A stretch of 16,311 bases of DNA, taken from Glaesserella sp041817755. Lineage in GTDB: Bacteria; Pseudomonadota; Gammaproteobacteria; Enterobacterales; Pasteurellaceae. This document shows positions 14,098 to 16,311 of this stretch, piece by piece. The notes under the pieces were generated by a model that was not told where the DNA came from, made no database searches, and was given only the letters and a program-made list of their open reading frames with translations. The first letter of the stretch is position 1; each line of letters starts with the position of its first letter. The stretch lies in assembly GCF_041817755.1 (NCBI RefSeq), contig NZ_JBGYBX010000057.1, forward strand, positions 1 through 16,311, written 5' to 3'. Position numbers and translations under genes: made by a program.

Positions 14098-14985
14098 ATG
14101 AATATTCGGGATCTCGAATACCTCATCGCACTCGCCGATTTTAAGCATTTCCGTAAAGCGGCGGAGGCCTGTAATGTCAGTCAGCCGACGTTGAGCGGTC
14201 AGATTCGAAAATTGGAAGATGAATTAGGTACCGTATTATTGGAACGTACCAGTCGTAAAGTGTTGTTTACACAATCCGGGCTGACTTTAGTCGATCAAGC
14301 CAAAGCCGTCCTGCGAGAAGTGAAAATTCTGAAGGAAATGGCGAGCAACCAAGGCAAAGAAATGTCCGGTCCGCTCCATCTCGGCGTGATTCCGACTTTA
14401 GGACCTTACATTGCGCCAATCATTCTGCCTCAACTCAAACAACTTTTCCCTGCATTGGAAGTGTATGTTTACGAACTACAAACCTCCGTTTTGGTAGAAC
14501 AGTTAGAAACCGGCCAATTAGATTGCGGTTTGTTGGCGTTCACAAAAGAAAGCGAACCGTTTATCGAAGTACCGATTTTTCATGAAAAAATGCTGCTGGC
14601 GGTATCGGATGAGCATGAATGGGCGAATGCAAAAAGTTTATTGTTGTCCGATCTGCGAGATAAAGAAATGTTAATGTTGGATGACGGGCATTGCTTGCGC
14701 ATGCAAACGATGGATTATTGTTTATCGGTTGGTGCGAAAGAAAATACGCATTTCAAAGCAAGCAGTATCGAAATGTTACGTAACATGGTGGCGGCAAATG
14801 TCGGGATTGCATTTATTCCGGAATTGGCGACGAAAATTGCGTATACGAAACATATTCAATATTTGCATTTTGATGAACCGGAGCCCTATCGCCAGATCGG
14901 CTTAATTTATCGCCCGGGTTCGCCGTTGCGTATTCGTTATGAACGTTTAGCTAAAGAAATCAAACAAATTATGGAAGGTCTATAA
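14098..14985 (+). CDS. oxyR: Hydrogen peroxide-inducible LysR-type activator OxyR
   Basis: LysR-family peroxide sensor of 295 residues. The N-terminal HTH (about 1-60, FRKAAEACNVSQPTLSGQIRK) binds DNA. The C-terminal sensor domain has both redox cysteines, C199 and C208, in DGHCLRMQTMDYC at exactly the E. coli positions, so disulfide-based activation should be intact. The conserved SGPLHLGVIPTLGPY linker region (90-104) is present. A GGGG-rich ribosome-binding site precedes the ATG. Its TAA stop shares one base with the fabR ATG (TAATG). It heads an apparent operon with fabR and a membrane thioredoxin, and its divergent neighbour is a peroxidase, a classic regulator-target pair. Confidence 0.96.
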   Translation: MNIRDLEYLIALADFKHFRKAAEACNVSQPTLSGQIRKLEDELGTVLLERTSRKVLFTQSGLTLVDQAKAVLREVKILKEMASNQGKEMSGPLHLGVIPTLGPYIAPIILPQLKQLFPALEVYVYELQTSVLVEQLETGQLDCGLLAFTKESEPFIEVPIFHEKMLLAVSDEHEWANAKSLLLSDLRDKEMLMLDDGHCLRMQTMDYCLSVGAKENTHFKASSIEMLRNMVAANVGIAFIPELATKIAYTKHIQYLHFDEPEPYRQIGLIYRPGSPLRIRYERLAKEIKQIMEGL

Positions 14986-15617
14986 TGAGCGTGATCGGTG
15001 TTCGCGCCGTTCAAAAAGAAAAAACCCGTCGGGCTTTGGTTGACGCGGCATTTAATCAATTAAGCGCCGAAAAAAGTTTTTCCAATTTGAGTTTAAGGGA
15101 GGTCGCCCGAGAGGCCGGGATTGCGCCGACATCCTTTTATCGTCACTTTAAAGATATGGATGAGCTCGGCTTGGCAATGGTCGACGAATCCGGATTAATT
15201 CTGCGCCAACTCATGCGACAAGCCCGTAAACGCTTGGAAAAAGGTGGTAGCGTGGTAGTGATTTCGGTGGCGACTTTTTTTGAATTTATCGATGAACGTC
15301 CGAACATGTTCCGACTCTTGTTGCGGGAAAGTTCAGGCACGTCACAAGCCTTTCGTACGGCGGCATCCCGTGAAATTCAACATTTCGTGGCGGAACTGGC
15401 GGAATATATTCAAATGAAAGATCCTCGGATCAATCGTGAACTGGCGTATATTCAATCCGAAGGATTAGTCACCTTGGTTTTTACCGCCGGTTCTCATGCG
15501 TTAGATATGAACGCCCAAGAACGAGAAAAATTAAAAGAACGCGTCGTCATGCAATTGCGCATGCTGACCCGCGGTGCGACCAGTTATGCCGCCAGTCATA
15601 GTAAGGAAAATGAATGA
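14985..15617 (+). CDS. fabR: TetR-family unsaturated fatty acid synthesis repressor FabR
   Basis: FabR represses fabA and fabB in E. coli, sensing the balance of unsaturated and saturated acyl thioesters. The 210-residue protein closely follows the E. coli sequence: GVRAVQKEKTRR (5-16), the TetR HTH LSLREVAREAGIAPTSFYRHF (35-55), DELGLAMVDESGL (59-71) and EIQHFVAEL. The ATG overlaps the oxyR stop by one base and has GGAAGG upstream, pointing to translational coupling. Its own TGA overlaps the next start as ATGA. In E. coli oxyR and fabR are also neighbours but separated by the sthA gene; here they are directly fused into one operon. Confidence 0.95.
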   Translation: MSVIGVRAVQKEKTRRALVDAAFNQLSAEKSFSNLSLREVAREAGIAPTSFYRHFKDMDELGLAMVDESGLILRQLMRQARKRLEKGGSVVVISVATFFEFIDERPNMFRLLLRESSGTSQAFRTAASREIQHFVAELAEYIQMKDPRINRELAYIQSEGLVTLVFTAGSHALDMNAQEREKLKERVVMQLRMLTRGATSYAASHSKENE

Positions 15618-16129
15618 AAAAGCCCCCGCTAATCATGCGTTTTATCAAAAATATTGCGCTGTTCGGCAGCCTCTTTATCATTCTCAGTATTGTGGTGGAC
15701 TGGTTTCGTAAACCGACGCCCCCGTTACAATTTGCGGAACAGGTTTTCTACGATATACGGCAGCAACCGAAGGTGATTGCGCAGCTGAGTCATGAGAGAC
15801 CGATGTTATTATATTTTTGGGGAACATGGTGCAGCTTTTGTCGCTTCACTTCACCGTCGATTCAGCAATTTTCGGATCAAGGCATACCGGTATTGTCCGT
15901 GGCGTTAAAATCCGGTTCCGTAAAAGAGGTGGCGGATTATTTAAACCAAAACGGTTATAGCTTTTCCGTGATCAATGATCCCGAGGGGGATTTAGCTAAA
16001 GCTTGGGATATCCAAGCGACACCGACGATTCTTTTCATCAAAAACGGAAAAGTCATCAATCACACGACCGGCTTAACCAGTTCTATGGGATTAAAAGTCA
16101 GAATGGCGTTAGCCGACGTCGCCCGATAA
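15614..16129 (+). CDS. Membrane-anchored thioredoxin-like protein (ScsD/TlpA type)
   Basis: A 171-residue protein disulfide oxidoreductase. One N-terminal membrane segment (about 10-29, FIKNIALFGSLFIILSIVVD) preceded by basic residues should anchor it in the inner membrane with the domain in the periplasm. The thioredoxin fold has the active site WCSFC (72-76; C73, C76) and the cis-proline TPT (136-138). This resembles ScsD, the copper-sensitivity suppressor, and TlpA-type reductants; a cytochrome c or general thiol-reduction role is possible. Its ATG overlaps the fabR stop by four bases (ATGA), so it belongs to the oxyR-fabR transcript. No terminator is visible before the IS end 42 bases downstream. 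Confidence 0.87.
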   Translation: MKKPPLIMRFIKNIALFGSLFIILSIVVDWFRKPTPPLQFAEQVFYDIRQQPKVIAQLSHERPMLLYFWGTWCSFCRFTSPSIQQFSDQGIPVLSVALKSGSVKEVADYLNQNGYSFSVINDPEGDLAKAWDIQATPTILFIKNGKVINHTTGLTSSMGLKVRMALADVAR

Positions 16130-16153
16130 TTTGTAAAAAACAACACAAAACCG

Positions 16154-16162
16154 ACCGCTTGT
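16154..16162 (-). repeat. DNA uptake signal sequence (Apl type)
   Basis: Exact ACAAGCGGT on the minus strand with an AT-rich tail toward 16132. It lies between the thioredoxin gene and the IS end. Confidence 0.88.
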
Positions 16163-16173
16163 AATAGAAAATG

Positions 16174-16215
16174 ATCTGCACCCCAAAACTTGGACACCTA
16201 ATTTGAGGTGCAGAT
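16174..16215 (+). promoter_or_regulatory. Inverted repeat that can mask the orfA ribosome-binding site
   Basis: ATCTGCACC (16174-16182) and GGTGCAGAT (16207-16215) are perfect 9-base complementary arms. The right arm contains the GGTG of the orfA GAGGTG ribosome-binding site (16205-16210), so RNA read in from outside could fold and lower transposase translation. Confidence 0.5.
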
Positions 16216-16216
16216 T

Positions 16217-16311
16217 ATGTCCCATCCTTATCAATTTCGTTTAGACATTATCAAATTGGTCATCGAGCAGGATGTTGGTATCCGCGAGGTGGCAAAACTT
16301 CATCACATTCC
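16217..16311 (+). CDS. IS3-family transposase OrfA, N-terminal part
   Basis: The first 31 complete codons of OrfA are visible, reading MSHPYQFRLDIIKLVIEQDV and then GIREVAKLHHI. This matches the start of an IS150-type DNA-binding HTH domain. GAGGTG lies six bases upstream of the ATG. The reading frame is open to the window end. In this family a downstream orfB (DDE catalytic domain) is made by programmed frameshifting, but it lies outside the window. The gene has the same orientation as the oxyR operon. Confidence 0.82.
   Translation, partial: MSHPYQFRLDIIKLVIEQDVGIREVAKLHHI

Larger units (their letters stand above)
16172..16311 (+). mobile_element. Left end of an IS3-family (IS150-like) insertion sequence, partial
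   Basis: The end TGATCTGCACCCCAAAACTT (16172-16191), followed by GGACACC, strongly resembles the terminal inverted repeat of IS150-type elements. The start codon of orfA lies 45 bases inside, the usual distance. The element continues past the window, so its right end and target duplication cannot be seen. It inserted 42 bases after the thioredoxin-like gene. Confidence 0.85.

Overview
The window looks like chromosomal DNA of a Pasteurellaceae bacterium from the clade that uses the Actinobacillus pleuropneumoniae-type uptake signal (Actinobacillus, Mannheimia, Bibersteinia and relatives). The main evidence is six exact copies of the 9-mer ACAAGCGGT, or its complement, in 16.3 kb, most followed by the usual AT-rich tail. 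One-mismatch copies also occur. The gene content and moderate AT-richness fit, and the divergent hybrid peroxiredoxin-glutaredoxin/oxyR pair is a known Haemophilus arrangement. Species cannot be fixed from this window.

Layout. (1) 1-2090: glyQ (glycyl-tRNA synthetase alpha, cut by the window edge, minus strand) diverges from roxA (ribosomal protein L16 arginine hydroxylase), which ends in a strong terminator. (2) 2091-7210: an AT-rich leader, then a two-partner secretion locus: tpsB (outer-membrane transporter) and a short tpsA exoprotein made mostly of beta-helix repeats. There is no toxin or immunity gene, so it looks like an adhesin-type pair, not contact-dependent inhibition. (3) 7226-9183, minus strand: nadR (HTH + NMN adenylyltransferase + ribosylnicotinamide kinase), translationally coupled by an ATGA overlap to a calcineurin-like metallophosphoesterase. 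(4) 9378-10405: a YfhL-type 2[4Fe-4S] ferredoxin converges on rph (RNase PH). (5) 10497-13160: a tight yicC-murB-birA operon (endoribonuclease, peptidoglycan precursor synthesis, biotin-protein ligase) with codon use unlike its neighbours. (6) 13274-16129: a redox block. A peroxiredoxin-glutaredoxin fusion diverges from an overlapping oxyR-fabR-(ScsD/TlpA-like thioredoxin) operon, with a convincing OxyR core operator between them. (7) 16172-end: the left end of an IS3-family, IS150-like insertion sequence with the start of orfA, cut by the window edge.

How the parts work together. Most genes are housekeeping: translation (glyQ, roxA), RNA processing (rph, yicC), cell wall (murB), biotinylation (birA) and NAD salvage (nadR). 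The accessory material is the tpsBA locus and the IS. The most informative new-looking points are: the tpsA product stops in the middle of a super-repeat; a perfect 12-bp palindrome lies in the spacer of the nadR promoter; a phosphoesterase is coupled to nadR; oxyR, fabR and a membrane thioredoxin form one overlapping operon; proline-codon use shifts across yicC-murB-birA; and a hairpin can cover the orfA ribosome-binding site of the IS downstream of an operon with no visible terminator.
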